Positions 38,986-51,009 of a stretch of 64,000 nucleotides of DNA are shown here, one piece after another (position 1 is the first letter of the stretch; every line of letters starts with the position of its first letter). Location of the stretch: NCBI GenBank assembly GCA_026874595.1, contig CM049315.1:75654401-75718400 (forward strand). The letters are read 5' to 3'. The translations under genes and the position numbers were made by a program. This DNA comes from Sipunculus nudus (taxonomy: Eukaryota; Annelida; Sipuncula; Golfingiida; Sipunculidae). A model generated the notes under the pieces. That model was not told where the DNA came from, made no database searches, and saw only the letters and a list, made by a program, of their open reading frames with translations.

Positions 38986-39630
38986 TTGAATGACGGCATG
39001 TCTGACAGCGTAGTCTATGCCATAGACAATGTCAGCGTGAAAGGCAGAATGAAAATTATCCTGCTTATAGTGAATGTTGACAGTTAATAGGATCTGGACA
39101 TTAACGGAGAATATAACAGTCAGGGGGTTGGACAAGAGCATAATATTTCAGGCACTCAGTAACATTGACAGTTTGATAACAGTCATACAGGAGTTGATAA
39201 CAGGGAAAGCTAATCAGGGAGAGATCAAGTCTGTGATTTTTCCACTTAAACCAAAAAGTTTGGAGTATTTGGAATGTAGCTGGGTTAACTTCTTTCCATT
39301 TATTTTGACACCTCGGCTGTTTTTCCGACCTCAGTAATTTTATTAGGCCCACATGCTCAAATCTATAGCAAATGGTTACATTTTATTTGAACCTTAGAGA
39401 TTCAAATTAATGACTTTAAAGCCTGTTTGACAAAGGATGTTTCTGATTATCATGAAGTGCAGGCAGTCACGACACTCATGGCGTGTACACCGGCAGGTCA
39501 TATAATAGGAGTAGGATTTGTTATAATTTAAGAAATTTAATTTAATTCTGTGATTGCTGAGTGCAAAAAAAATGCTCAACACATAGCATTAAAATGTATA
39601 ATTGAATTAAATCAATAAGATGGTAATCAT
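38986..39630 (-). other. Unassigned stretch with short gene-like frames
   Basis: On the minus strand 39062-38970 reads FHSAFHADIVYGIDYAVRHA after an AAGCAG acceptor-like sequence, and 39352-39101 is also open. I do not recognise these proteins. They may be fragments of a retrotransposed or captured gene, or chance. Confidence 0.2.
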
Positions 39631-40035
39631 AAAAGTGTGGGGTTAACCTGAAATTAGGTTCAAGCTACCCCAATGGATAATTTAAAAGTGATTTCAGATA
39701 ACTGGGGGTACCCTGAATTCTTTACATTGGAATAGCTTTGATGAGGTGATAAACATATTATTTAAAATGCTTATGTGCCTTTGAAGTAAATGAGGAACAG
39801 CCATGAGAAACTGCTTAATAGCCAAGTATGCTTAATAAATTTAACATTATGATGCAAATTATTCATATGAGACAAACATACCCAAAAGTAATTGAAAAGT
39901 AACTGTTCAAACAATTACTTTTCAAAAGCAATCAATTACAATTACAATTACTTTCCAGGATGAGAAAATGTAGTCTATTACAATTTACAATGACTTCAAG
40001 TAATTGTTATACAATTACTTCAAATACATTTTCTT
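39630..40035 (+). mobile_element. F-family repeat, right part
   Basis: GTGTGGGGTTAACCTGAAATTAG (39638) to the AATTACAATTACTTTCC arrays matches 62250-62580. It ends near TTTTCGACC. Confidence 0.6.
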
Positions 40036-40365
40036 TTCGACCAAACTTTGCATGGAAGCCATTAAAATGACAGATCAAAGGTTCATCCAGTCCCAGTGCA
40101 AAACTGGCAAAGTTCACCTTGTCATAGAGACGCTGTTTTATATAAAATAAGTGAGGAAATGTCACATAAACATTAATTATGAGACAGATTTACAAAGTCC
40201 CAGAAGTGCTAAGAGCTTGCATGTCGGTTTATGTTGCCTTCGATTGAAAATAAACACAGAAGCCATGTCAAGCATGTTAGTCTGGGTGCACTGTTCGCTG
40301 ATTATTGGGAAATCCATCACATGGCCATCAAGTGCGTCGTTGATGGTGGCTGTAAAATAAACGGA
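40035..40365 (-). pseudogene. Possible exon-like fragments of an unidentified gene
   Basis: On the minus strand, TTATTTTACAG precedes an open stretch (40349 downward) reading ATINDALDGHVMDFPIISEQ, and TATATAAAACAG precedes RLYDKVNFASFALGLDEP (40132 downward). Both have acceptor-like sequence and balanced codon use unlike the AT-rich surroundings. I cannot name the protein, and neither segment is part of ArgRS. They could be an alternative exon, a captured gene fragment or chance. Confidence 0.25.
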
Positions 40366-40689
40366 GACATCAAAAAAGATCAATAGCTACAGGTGGCTGC
40401 CCCGAGATTACATGCCTGGCCGAGCTTAAAACACTGGTGCGTGTTAACTGTAGCTAGCTGTCTGTAGTGGTTTCATATTTGTTTGAAAGTCAACCTCTCT
40501 ATTAAAGCTGCCCATTCACCTACTTTTTGAAGGGAATTTATGTGATTTCTGGCGTCCTCTGTGCATATATTAAAGATCAAAGGGTAATTCTGGTTATGAA
40601 AAGTTCTTATAATGCCTCTGTGGAGGATGTATGAACTTGTGTATCAACAATGTGTTTGTAAACACAACAATATTGACAAACATGGAAAA

Positions 40690-40985
40690 AACATGTAACC
40701 AAAGGTGGTAGGTTGCATATGTGTGGAGGCAGAAAGGTCACTTATTGCAAAACACCATTAGCAAAGCTCTGGCTGATCTGACTTGCCACCAGATGCCCTT
40801 GTTGACTTATTTGATTATTTTGGCAGGCCTCCACATATTATGAACAAGTTTATATAAACAAAACAAGTAGCCTGTGTGTGGTGATATCCACGTTTTCTAG
40901 TCTATTTTTATAAAAGTTCCAATAGATTACCTTCAGTTTATATATGTCAGATAGGTGATTAGGCCCCTTTAAATTTCTGAGGTTC
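40690..40985 (-). repeat. Family-I repeat, minus orientation
   Basis: Reverse complement of 63722-64000: GGTAGGTTGCATATGTG, AAGCTCTGGCTGATCTGAC and TTTTGGCAGGCC match in order. Confidence 0.75.
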
Positions 40986-41004
40986 TATAACAAGATTTAA
41001 TCTT

Positions 41005-41075
41005 TATGGTGGGGTTTGAACCAGCTATTTTAAGCTCAAAAGTACACCTTAACCACTAGGCTATTCCCTACCCCT
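41005..41075 (-). mobile_element. tRNA-like SINE head
   Basis: Minus strand: the A-box-like TAGCCTAGTGGTTAAGG (41063-41047) and the B-box-like GGTTCAAACCCC (41022-41011), spaced as in a tRNA. The cloverleaf is not convincing, so it is a SINE head or tRNA pseudogene. Confidence 0.5.
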
Positions 41076-41372
41076 AAAAAAGATTCACCCTTGCAAATTT
41101 AAAGGAAAGCAATTAGGCCAAAAAAAATAAAAGGTATGGTTCTCAGGCACCACCCGCATCAATTTTAAACACCCGCATCAAAACTTTTTATTATGATTTT
41201 CAATAGAAACTTACCAATTTTGAGCTGCAGCCGCTCGGGCATTTCTTTCAAGAAAATAAAATCATACAATTTCCTTTGTTATTTAGTGCTTTTACTTGAT
41301 TAGCCACAAAAAATCTGTTATTATTATGCTTTTCCCTTTCATTTGACATTTTCATCGAAACATACCAAACAA

Positions 41373-44300
41373 GGGACCCATGGGTCACGGCGCTCAGCTG
41401 ATCGTGATTGGACCATAAATGTTTCTCCACTGTGATACTATATCAAGTCGATAAAGCTTATGAATATCATGGACATGTTGGGCTATTATAAAGGAATGTA
41501 ATGTAATATGTGAGTAAATGATAAATGAAATAACCTGACTGATGGATTAATAGAGTCATATATAGTGGTTTATTTTTTATTTATTAAAGAGGTGTAGAAA
41601 ATTGTGATATATTTGAGCAAATATGAATGCAATGACAGCAGTAATAAGCAGTAGTAGAATGATGATAAGGCTATTTGTTGAAGGATCTAAAGTGTATGGT
41701 AGTCTGCAAGCTTTCAATTTGACAGATATGATGTTATGATTAACTATGCTGATGAAGTGATTTATGAATTTGTGACTGTATGACACAATATCTCTTTAGT
41801 CTTGACAAGGTACATTATTGTGATGCCCACAATGTCTACATATTACACAATATTGACATAATTTCTGGCATGTACATAGGTACCTATGGACGAATAGTTA
41901 TATAAAATATTAAAGTATGAATATATCTGATTCATCTTGTTCTTGCTTACTGAGGCTGACTTTGGGATGGGGTTCGGAGAAGGGAAAAGTGAGGGCAGCA
42001 CGAAGGTGGATGTAGAAATATTCTATTGTAATGTTTTTCATTTATATAAGAATATGAAAAGCTAAGAGGAAAGGGGCCCTCCTACTTGGTTATAGTAAAG
42101 TTCTAAATATATGATTGCAAACTAATACTCTGACAAGACTGTCATAAAGAAAAACAGTAAAAGTTTTGAGATACTGTAATGTATGAAAATTTACAGATGG
42201 AAAATTTACAGATGGACAGGCAAGTGGACAGAATGGACTAATACCTTTATTTCACTTTCAAGGGAATAATGCATTTAAGTTTATATATAAGCCTATTTTT
42301 TTTAAGCATATCCACTTTTTCCATTAAGAAGTTTTTATCTGAATCATTTTTTTTATTTACAGGTTTTATAAATTTTAAATGAAAAAACCTGAAAATATAA
42401 GTTAAAATATTAGAATTGTTGCAAAAGTTGCAATCATTATATATACAGAGTAAAAAACTGAAACTATAAGTTAAAATATTAGAATTGTTGCAAAAGTTGC
42501 AATCATCATATATCCAGAGTGTAGCTCATATTGGGTCATATTATGCATACACATATATTTTATTATTTTTAAATCATAAATGTTTAAACTGAATTTAAAA
42601 GAAAATAATGCCACAACATGGCATCTACAAGAATATTCCTTGAATCACTATTAAAAAGTTTTGCACATTGGAGTTTTCAGTACCTGCTTAATTTTATTCA
42701 CCAAAATAAAATAAAAGATTCAGTAAATTTGATAAAATAAAACATCTTTTCAAATAAAGTATACACACTGTTGGTTGAATGAGAAACAAACAATATCATT
42801 GTGCTAATTACTATCCAAGTTTTAATTAATTACTGAAATTAATAGTCAATTTCACACCTGGTGAAGTTTTTACTCCTCTGAAGTAAGGAATTACTTATCT
42901 CATGAACATCCACACTTTCATAGCAATACACCACTTTGTGGACACAATTAAATGTACACTTTAATCATTGTAACCCTGGTGGTACAATACAAAATCTAAA
43001 ATGTAGCATAGCCTAGAATAAGAATGAATCACATACAGAAAATAATAACATTCATCTAGTTTATGCACCATCGGGGGGGGGGGGGGGGGGGGGGGGGGAG
43101 GGAGTGCAGAGCAGAGGGGAAGCCTGCTGGTAGTGGCCAAGCTGACCCAAGGCAAGCTGCCTGGGGTGGGTTACATAATGCAAGTGAAGGCTGTACTACT
43201 AGGTGGGCTAGATGTAAACAACACTTGACATGGTGTATGAAAACATGAATAAAAGCTATTCTTTCCAATCAATTTCTTTGAAATTTCAGATTTTAAAAGA
43301 TTAAATCCTTATGTATATATGCTGTGAAAATTAAATCAACAGTCCCAAAGTTGGACAAAATTTAAGGTATTGATTTTTTATTTATGCTAATAACTTGAAA
43401 AATTTGCAAAATTCAGATCTAATTTTGGGTAAACAATTGAATCTTGATTAAATAAAGTTATATTCCTGAAAAAAAGTCTCTAGGTTCAGCAATTCTCATG
43501 TGAGTAAATATATTTCCTGATTTTTTAACAAATTGCATTATGTTTTGGCCCATAACTTCAAAATAATACCCAATACTAACCTAATTTTTGGTATGTTCAT
43601 AGAAAATGTATAAAAGAATGTGAATCCTAAATACGATCAAAAACAGATCAGTGGTTTTGATATTAGGCAGCCCTGAAGTTTAACAATGGCTTTTTTTATG
43701 GAAAACATAGTTTTTTTTCCCTTAATATCTCGAAGTCCTGAACAAAGTCCTAATGACCCAATTTTCGGTATGGTAGGAGATTTTGGGGACATCTAAAATT
43801 ATGTCAACAGCCTGGGGAGCATAGAGATGTGCACTGAATGACCTACAGTCATCAAAGTGGACTGCTTGACAATGTAAGGGAATACAACAAGAGCCTCCAA
43901 AAAAATTCAATAACTAGCCTAATTTTGCAGCTTTTATTTTCAAATTTCAGATTTTAACAGATTAAATCCTTATGTATACATGGTGTGAAAATTAAATCCA
44001 CAGTACTCACAGGAAAAAAACGTGCCATGGCCAAAGTTGGGCAAAATTTAAGGTACCAATTTTATATTTTTGCCAATATTTAAAAAAATTTAACAAATTT
44101 TGATCTAATTTTTGGTATACAATTAAATTTTGATTAATATAAGTTGTATTACTGGAAAAAAGTCCCTACCTTTAACACTTTTGGTCTTAAGTGACCAAAT
44201 ATCTTCCTGATCTTTTTACAAAGTCCATTATGTTTGGGCCCATAACTTTTTTAAATTATATAATACTGACTTAATATCTGGCATGTACATAGGAACTATA

Positions 44301-44648
44301 TAGAGGAATATTTATGGTAAATATGAAGAAAACCAGATGAGTGGTTTTGATTTTAGGCAGTCCTGAAGTGTGAAAATAGATTTTTAATAAAAATTGAGGT
44401 TTTTCCTTAATATCTCAGGGGAACGAAGTCCTATTGAGCCAATTTTTGGCATGGTAGGAGATTATGGGGACATCTAACTGTATGCCGAAATTCAGATTCG
44501 TAGGTCCAACGGGTTCGAAACGTGCCAGTCTTAAGGACGGACATCCAGACGGACGGACGGATGGACGGACGGACAGACGGACAGACAGACGGACGGACAA
44601 TGGACCATGACTATAGCTCAGATGACTTAAAGTCAGCTGAGCTAAAAA
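41373..44648 (+). mobile_element. HN element nested in the Harbinger-like element
   Basis: 5' GGGACCCATGGGTCACGGC with GCTCAGCTGA (41392-41401). 3' GGAC/GACA tract (44530-44600) and hairpin 44614-44644 (loop TAA), whose TCAGCTGAGC (44633-44642) is the exact complement of the 5' motif, then AAAA. The interior includes G26 (43073-43098) and AT-rich units shared with 3779-6393 and 10812-12672. Confidence 0.8.
43073..43098 (+). repeat. G26 homopolymer
   Basis: Twenty-six consecutive G, at the same place in the repeat as G21 at 11815-11835 and G8 at 35423-35430. Confidence 0.9.
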
Positions 44649-44925
44649 TAAAAAAATAAAAAAATCGCCCGCCTGCAATGACTTCTGAAAAAAAGTGCCT
44701 GAGAACCATACCTTTTTTTTATTTTGGCCTTAAGCCACTAAGATGTTCACTGGATATCCTGATGCCTGAGGATCAACATGGCATTCACTTTGCAACAGGA
44801 TATACACATGCAGTGCTTTCTTCAAACTATATACAATATATATTACATAATTTATTCTAAAACTACATTCCTGACTCATTATTAGTTATTTTTTAACAGT
44901 TTCAGAGGTTATTTTACTCTCTCAC

Positions 44926-45031
44926 CTTATCACGTTCTTTCTCATTAAGCTTGGCTTCTGCTCGTCGTAATCCTTCGTCTAAAAGGTCAACCAATCGTAC
45001 AGTCTCTCCTGAGCGGGTTTTAAATTTCTTT
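44926..45031 (-). CDS. RARS1: Cytosolic arginyl-tRNA synthetase, internal coding exon (upstream of the two)
   Basis: ArgRS charges tRNA-Arg with arginine in the cytosol; in animals it is part of the multi-synthetase complex. Read on the minus strand, this exon is preceded by the acceptor TTCTTTCCAG and followed by the donor GTGAG. It is 106 bp: one base completing a Lys codon, then 35 codons, ending in phase 0 after the Lys of KERDK. The translation includes [20 protein letters not shown] and then a charged helix ending [14 protein letters not shown] is the ArgRS loop that stands in for the class I KMSKS signature, at the end of the catalytic core. The match to animal ArgRS from memory is nearly residue for residue with no gaps. 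It is an internal exon, so it has no start codon, and the preceding exon (expected to end in GED-K) is not visible. Codons look normal, with no frameshift or stop. Confidence 0.95.
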
Positions 45032-45120
45032 CTGGAAAGAACAATTAACTAAATTGTTCAAAATGATCAAACCAAAGAATATTAGTTCACAAACACAGCC
45101 AAGCAAATAAACACTATCTT

Positions 45121-45123
<3 letters not shown>

Positions 45124-45205
<82 letters not shown>
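45124..45205. repeat. (AT)41 microsatellite next to a RARS1 exon
   Basis: Eighty-two bases of AT dinucleotide, 92 bp from the acceptor side of the exon at 44926-45031. Confidence 0.97.
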
Positions 45206-45207
<2 letters not shown>

Positions 45208-45305
45208 TTTACAACAAATACCAAATCATCAGACTTGTAAAAGTTCAATTTTCTAATGGAGGTTAACAATCTCAAGTTTTTTATAATGCTACCTTGACTA
45301 AGTAA

Positions 45306-45500
45306 GTACATCTGCAGAATTCCATTTCGATTTTGAACTACCTGACAGGGTGATAGTACATGCTTTCTTTCATTTATATAATGGTGTTAACCAGACCCAG
45401 TGACTTACCGCCCCTGTGTGTCCCAGGTCTGTAATCAATCGCCCCTGCTGGGTCATAACATGGAAGAACCCCAAAAGGCTCACTCATTTGAGAGCAAAAC
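45306..45500 (-). mobile_element. SINE body fragment
   Basis: Related to 7620-7770: CTGCAGAATTCCATTTCGATTT, then GGTCTGTAATCAATCG, GGTCATAACA and CCCCAAAA in the same order. No tRNA head is seen. Confidence 0.5.
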
Positions 45501-46179
45501 ATGGCCATGGTGCATTAGCATTTTCCATAATATGTTTAATATTATTGGCGATTAATTCATTTATGGTAAATTCAAGTTTCCCAACAAAACCTTCCCGGCA
45601 CATGGAATTACTCCAATCTCAAATCACCTTGTTTTATGTTGTTATGGTTGTGAGTGCAAGTAACACACTGTGTTAGTGATAACACTGTGTGACCAGAGTA
45701 CTGACCTTGTGTATGCGCCATGACTCAAAAAACAAGAGGAAGAAACATAAGAGAACTACTTGAAATCTTGAAAAATTTTGATTTGTGAAGTTGCGCAATA
45801 TGACCACAAGGTGGTGTGCACACTATGTTTATGTTTTTCCCCACTGATGGCACCAGATTCAAGCTTATTTCCACTTGTGCACAGTATGATGCAAACAGTT
45901 TTAGAACAAAATATTGGCAGAAACCATGATATTTAAAGGAGAAAACAATGCACTTCATGTGAATTTATCATGCCTGGTGTGTGAATTTGTCCCTTTAATA
46001 TTGAAGAGTACACAGTCACTGATTGGGGATGACCATGAAAAATCTCACAACTCCTCAATTCAGACATGGACTCATAATGCTCCAGCCTTGTTTTTTAACC
46101 CATATAAACTGGACCACATGAGCTGGTTACATGTTTGCTTGATGTAGGCTCACAGTAATCCCTGGAGAATTGTGTTATG

Positions 46180-46330
46180 AAGACAAATTGCTCGGGGGAA
46201 AATACTGGGCCGATCCCGGATTTGAACCCATGTCGGTGGCGCACAAGTTTGGCGTACCGACCGCTTTGTTAGCAAAGCAAGATTCACGAGCGAGACAGTT
46301 TGGTCTGCTTTTATGTCACCCGTAACACAC
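46180..46330 (-). mobile_element. tRNA-derived SINE, copy 1
   Basis: The minus strand has the B-box-like GGGTTCAAATCC (46230-46218) and upstream GCTTTGCTAACAAAGCGG as the A-box region. About 72% similar by eye to the copy at 46452-46605. Confidence 0.6.
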
Positions 46331-46451
46331 CCCCTCTAAAGAGCGTTCTGCTATCAGAACAAGACTAATTATCCCAGGAGTCATACTTTGGTGAGCTTAT
46401 TCCCTGGGCCACAAAGTTTACTGTCATGTTGGACCAGCCCCCATTTTTTAT

Positions 46452-46605
46452 GACGACAAATTGCTCAGGGGATAACATTTGGCTGATCCCGGATTCGAAC
46501 CCATGTCGGTGGCGCACATGTCCGGCGTTCCAATCGCTTCGCTAGCAAAGCAAGCTTCACTAGCCGGACAGTTCGGTCCGCTTTTATGTCACCCAGTAAC
46601 AATTG
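46452..46605 (-). mobile_element. tRNA-derived SINE, copy 2
   Basis: Minus strand: TAGCGAAGCGATTGGA (A-box-like) and GGGTTCGAATCCGGGATC (a consensus-quality B box). Same orientation as copy 1, about 270 bp apart. The flanks ACAAATTGCTC and TTTTATGTCACCC are shared and belong to the repeat. Confidence 0.7.
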
Positions 46606-46756
46606 TCAAATATGTTAAGTAAATACTTAAAAATCTGCAGTCAGTTACTGTCTACCAGTTGCAATATGGTGATTTTTTTTTCTAAAAGTTAAGTATTATC
46701 ATACATTCTGACACTTAAATGGACAGGGGATCAAATCAAGGTCAGATATGCATGAG

Positions 46757-47110
46757 TTGGAACAAGAGCACTGCAAAGGTGCATAATACGCCCATCGTAA
46801 GTCTTGTGAACTCTGGCCTCATTAAATATAAATGGGTTCTGCTGAGAATTTAATTCAGGTCAGAAACTCTGTTGGTAAGTATTTATAATGAGCATACTTT
46901 TGGGAAGTTATCTCACCACAAAGTAGCTTGGTGACCTCTGACCTCATTGAATAAGCATGAATTTTGCCTATAATCAAACTCAGACAAGATAATCTGTTGG
47001 TAAATAGTTATGGTGAGTTTTGTGAAATCCAATCAAAGCCCTGGTAAGTTGGGCTGGTGACACTAAAAGTTAACAGAAAGACAGACTGTGGGCATACCTT
47101 AATATGTCCA
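46757..47110 (+). repeat. H-family repeat
   Basis: GGAACAAGAGCACTGCAAAG and later TGACCTCATTGAATAAGC and AGATAATCTGTTGGTAA match 29411-29800. Confidence 0.6.
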
Positions 47111-47519
47111 AACATAGACCAGGGTATAAAAAACTTGATCATGATGAGAACCAATCTTTATATTTTATAATCTTCTGGTTTTTCTGGGTTTTGTAGTGAC
47201 ATGGCACCTGCCATGGGCTCTCAGCTTCACTTTGATCTTTACACATATAGTTGAGGATATTCATGCAATTAACAGTCATTATTCAAATTAAGTTGTTGTC
47301 CTATGGCTGTAGGATATCTATACTTCTTGATGACATCTTGCAGAACTTTTCAGCATTTTATGATGAAACTATATCTTACAGATACACTTTTGGCTTTGAT
47401 TTTGATTATATGTATACAACTGGACTGAAGGACAATGGACTGAGACCCATTGTTATGGATTAACATTTCTCAAAATTCAACTGGACTAAAATTATCAATA
47501 TATTTCAATAATATTTAAA

Positions 47520-48559
47520 AACTAGAATATCAGCAGAAGCTGACAAAAGCCCTCAGCCAAAAGAAAAGTGTTTAGAGGTGGTAACAGTAACAAGTACTAA
47601 ATATCTGTTCTCACATGGATGTATATCTACAGGTACATGTCTCAGTTATAAATTTAAAATGGAGAGGTATGTACCATGATTCATAACAATCCACCAAATG
47701 CTTCCTGAAATATAAGCTTCTAAGTTTTATTCTATTATAAGCTCTGTGACCTTGAAAAGTAGGTCAAGGTCACCCATCTTCGAACTTGACCAAGATTTTT
47801 TCGATATACATCTTCACCAAAGAAATAAAATTCCTATTGTGAATCATTTAAGAGATATCCCGCTCACAAGGACAAAGTTGAAAAATCCAAGAAAAATTAA
47901 TTAAAAATCAGAAATTGTAGGTGGCACCCCCAAACTCGTGCAGCAGTTACAGACCATCAGTCCCTATGATCATAGTAAGTATTGTGAAAATCCACCAAAT
48001 GGTTCCTGAGAAATAAGCTTCTAAATTTTTTTTCTAAAATCAGCTCTAAACAAAGAAAAAAAGGTCACGGTCACCCATCTTCGAACTTGACTCAGATTTT
48101 GTCAATATACATCTTCTCCGAAAAAATAATATTCCTAAGGTGAATCCTTTTAGAGATATCTCGCTCACAAGCCCAAAGTTGAAAAATCCGAAAAAAATTA
48201 ATTTAAAATCAGAAATTGTAGGTGGCACCACAAAACTTGTGTAGCAGGTAGAGACTATCACTCCCAATAATCATAGTAAGTTTTGTGAAAATCCACCAAA
48301 TGGTTACTGAGTGATAAGCATCTAAGTGTTTTTCTATAATCAGCTCTAAAATGTAGAAAAATAGGTCAAGGTCACCCATCTTCGAACTTGACCGAGATTT
48401 TGTCGATATACATCTTTACCGAGGAAATAAAATTCTGATGGTGAATCCTTTTCAAGATATCCCGCTCACAAGGTAAAAGTTAACGGACGCCGGACGGACG
48501 GACGGACAGCTTGGGTGACGACAATAGCCCATCAGCCTAAGGGCTGAGGGCTAAAAAAA
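47520..48559 (+). mobile_element. E-family element with complete HN-like architecture (second terminal sequence)
   Basis: It starts AACTAGAATATCAGCAG. The subterminal AGCCCTCAGCC (47548-47558) is the exact complement of GGCTGAGGGCT (48542-48552) in the 3' hairpin (48525-48553). That hairpin pairs TAGCCC-TCAGCC with GGCTGA-GGGCTA around one bulged A and loop TAAG. It is preceded by a GGAC microsatellite (48488-48508) and followed by a run of A. The interior has two to three units of about 300 bp with GTAGGTGGCACC. Non-coding. Confidence 0.75.
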
Positions 48560-48568
48560 CCCAAACAA

Positions 48569-51009
48569 GTGACCCATGGGTCATGACACTCAGCTGCCAA
48601 GCATAACCTGTGACATCATGGACTGAGATTAACAACTTCCAGTCAAATTTTGAAGAACCAATTTGCCAATTTGTTGAAAATTTTCTATGACAACAGAAAT
48701 ATATATCACCTATGTCTGGTTAAAACACAGTGAATTGATGGTCTGAGGAAAATGCATGATTGTTAAGCTATCAGGAACTATTCCAACAGCTTGCTTGAAA
48801 CCTGTCAGTCTCAAAGGAACACCACAAAGGGCAAATATAAGATCAAAATATATAGCAAAAATCAAGGAAATACATGCAAGAATTATTCAGAAACAGGTGC
48901 TTCTGTATGAATTTTTATTCAATACAAGCCAACTGTACTGCACTTTTATAAATGATGGTAATATTTATTCAGAAATATTTGACCCAATCCTTTACAAGAT
49001 TACATAAATATACATCCAACTGCATTCACTTTAACTGTTCTTGAGATAATATGATCAAAAGGAATTAAAATATGGTTGCCTGGTGGCCATATTGGACTTC
49101 TGACAAGTCTGAAATCAGACAACAAACATTCTCTAAATCGGACCAAACATTAAAGAAAAATTACTGAAACTGCACTGAAGAAAGAATTTCTAAGGTGGCT
49201 TACTGGCAGACATAATGGATTTCTGACAAGTATGACATTTGATATCCCACATTCTCCAATAAGAGACCAAACTTGGGGCAAATTATCCAGTAATGAATGC
49301 CCAAAATAATTCAAAAGGCATGTCCAGGCCCTGATATCAGATTTATAGATATGCAATTGTAAAAAGTGTAAGTCCAATATTTTTTATTATCACTCTGCTT
49401 TTCAATGGGGTCAGCAGGGTAGGTAAACTGCCAAACCTGAAAGAAAAGAAATGCAGAAAGCATGACTAAGAGTCTTGAAATAAAACAAAAAGCCATCCTA
49501 AATCAAGGTACACATCCACATATTATGTGAACAAACACTTGCTTTTATATGTGGTGATATATATTAAAATATTCAGATATCTAGGATACTAAGTTTATTG
49601 CTAGGATTCCATAAAATAAACTGCAAAATGTTCCCATCATCTTATAAATCAGTAGCTTAACCTTAATACTATACTCTCATAGTATTAATGCCTGGCTGAA
49701 GCATTCTGACAACAGTGTTTTTGTTATGAAGTAACGAGGTACTTATCACTGAGCCTTATCACTTAATAGGCTGATACAAAAGGGAGTCATATGTCACCAG
49801 TGTCACTCACAATTACAGCCACACAGGGAGATGTACCAGCTGGAGTGGGATGTTTATATATACAAGAAAAATAGAGATGGTCTATAAAATAAGTAATTGT
49901 GAACATCCCTGACCTATGACCTTGGCCTTTTGCCCATATATCAACTGGATTCTTTCTAAATGATGGGTAACTACAAACCACTTAAATCTGGTGTAATTAC
50001 TTGGCAACCAATGGGTGAATAACTTTGACCTGCAACCTTTAACCTGCTGACCAGCTGACCCCAAAATCAATAAGTTATTTATTCAAGCAAAAAGACCCCT
50101 AAATATGAAGTTTGAGTCAAACTGAGTGATGCATAGATGTGGCATATGTGAAAGACTGAAGGTTTGGGTTGAACAGTTACACTTGAAATATGCTCACAAG
50201 CATTTAGAACAATTAAATATTGTGACCTTGACCTTTGACTTTTTGACCTCAACATCAATAGGCTTCTTCCCTTATTGGTAGGTAAGCCATATATGACAGA
50301 TGGAAGGTACAGATTGAAAAGTTTGCCTGAAAATGACTCCACGCAAGAAGTGGGTGCTGTGAACTTGACCTTTGACCTCAAAATCAACAGGTCTTTTCCC
50401 CTGTTGGCAGAGAAGCGATATCAGTGCTGGAAGGTTTGGAATGAAAAGTCTAGCTTGAAATGTGTCCACAACCTTTTCAAAGAAGTGGATCCTGTGACCC
50501 TGACCTTTGACCTTGTGACCTCAAAATCTATAGCATTCTTCTCCAACTAAGTAGGTGAGCTATATGTGAAAAATCAAAGAATTGGGATGAAAGGGTTGGC
50601 TTAAAATGCATCCACAGGCTTTTCAAAGAAGAGGCTCCTGTGACCTTGACCTTTGACCTTTTGACCTCAAAAAAATTATGGTTCTTCCCCTGTTGGTAGG
50701 TGAGCTGTATGTGAAAGATGGAAGGTTTGGGATGAAAATTTTGTCTCAAAGAGTTATTTCTGGGGGGTGCAAACACACCCCATAACTTCGAGAATATAGG
50801 TCGCAGTGACCTAATTTCAGGTTTGCAAGGAGATCTTTTTATAACCTCTAAGACTGCATAGGGTTCATGGCCCTAGCCCCTACGGTTACGATTTGTGCCC
50901 TGCTAACGGATGGACGGCTGGCCGGCCGGCCGGCCGGACAGACGGAAGGATGACGGACAAAGACCCATCGCTATAGCCCAGCATGACTGAAAGTCAGCTG
51001 AGCTAAAAA
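48569..51009 (+). mobile_element. HN element with DR1 array
   Basis: 5' GTGACCCATGGGTCATGAC ACTCAGCTG, directly behind the previous element. 3' GGCTGGCCGGCCGG tract and hairpin 50974-51005 (TAGCCCAGCATGACT / AGTCAGCTGAGCTA), then AAAA. Interior: a unique-looking 1.3 kb (48600-49880), a DR1 array (49900-50760) and one TTCTGGGGGG unit. Whether the 1.3 kb belongs to the element is uncertain. Confidence 0.55.
49900..50760 (+). repeat. DR1-bearing tandem units
   Basis: Units of about 135-146 bp with perfect TGACCTTTGACCT at 50366-50378, 50501-50513 and 50647-50659. Each has CTTCCCCT(A/G)TTGG and GGAAGGTTTGG-type phrases as in 17340-18660. Confidence 0.8.

Larger units (their letters stand above)
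41116..44729. mobile_element. PIF/Harbinger-like MITE with TTA target duplication, containing an HN element
   Basis: Left TIR at 41116 begins GGCCAAAA and continues to GGTATGGTTCTCAGGCAC. The right end (44729 backward) is its inverse with two mismatches over 35 bp. TTA flanks both sides (41113-41115 and 44730-44732). A 3-bp TTA/TWA duplication is typical of PIF/Harbinger elements. Without the inserted HN copy (41373-44648) it would be about 335 bp, so it is nonautonomous. Confidence 0.75.

Noticed and set aside
49381-49440. Possible minus-strand exon after CTTTCTTTCAG (VWQFTYPADPIEKQ)
   Set aside because: It does not match ArgRS, is very short, and has no clear donor.
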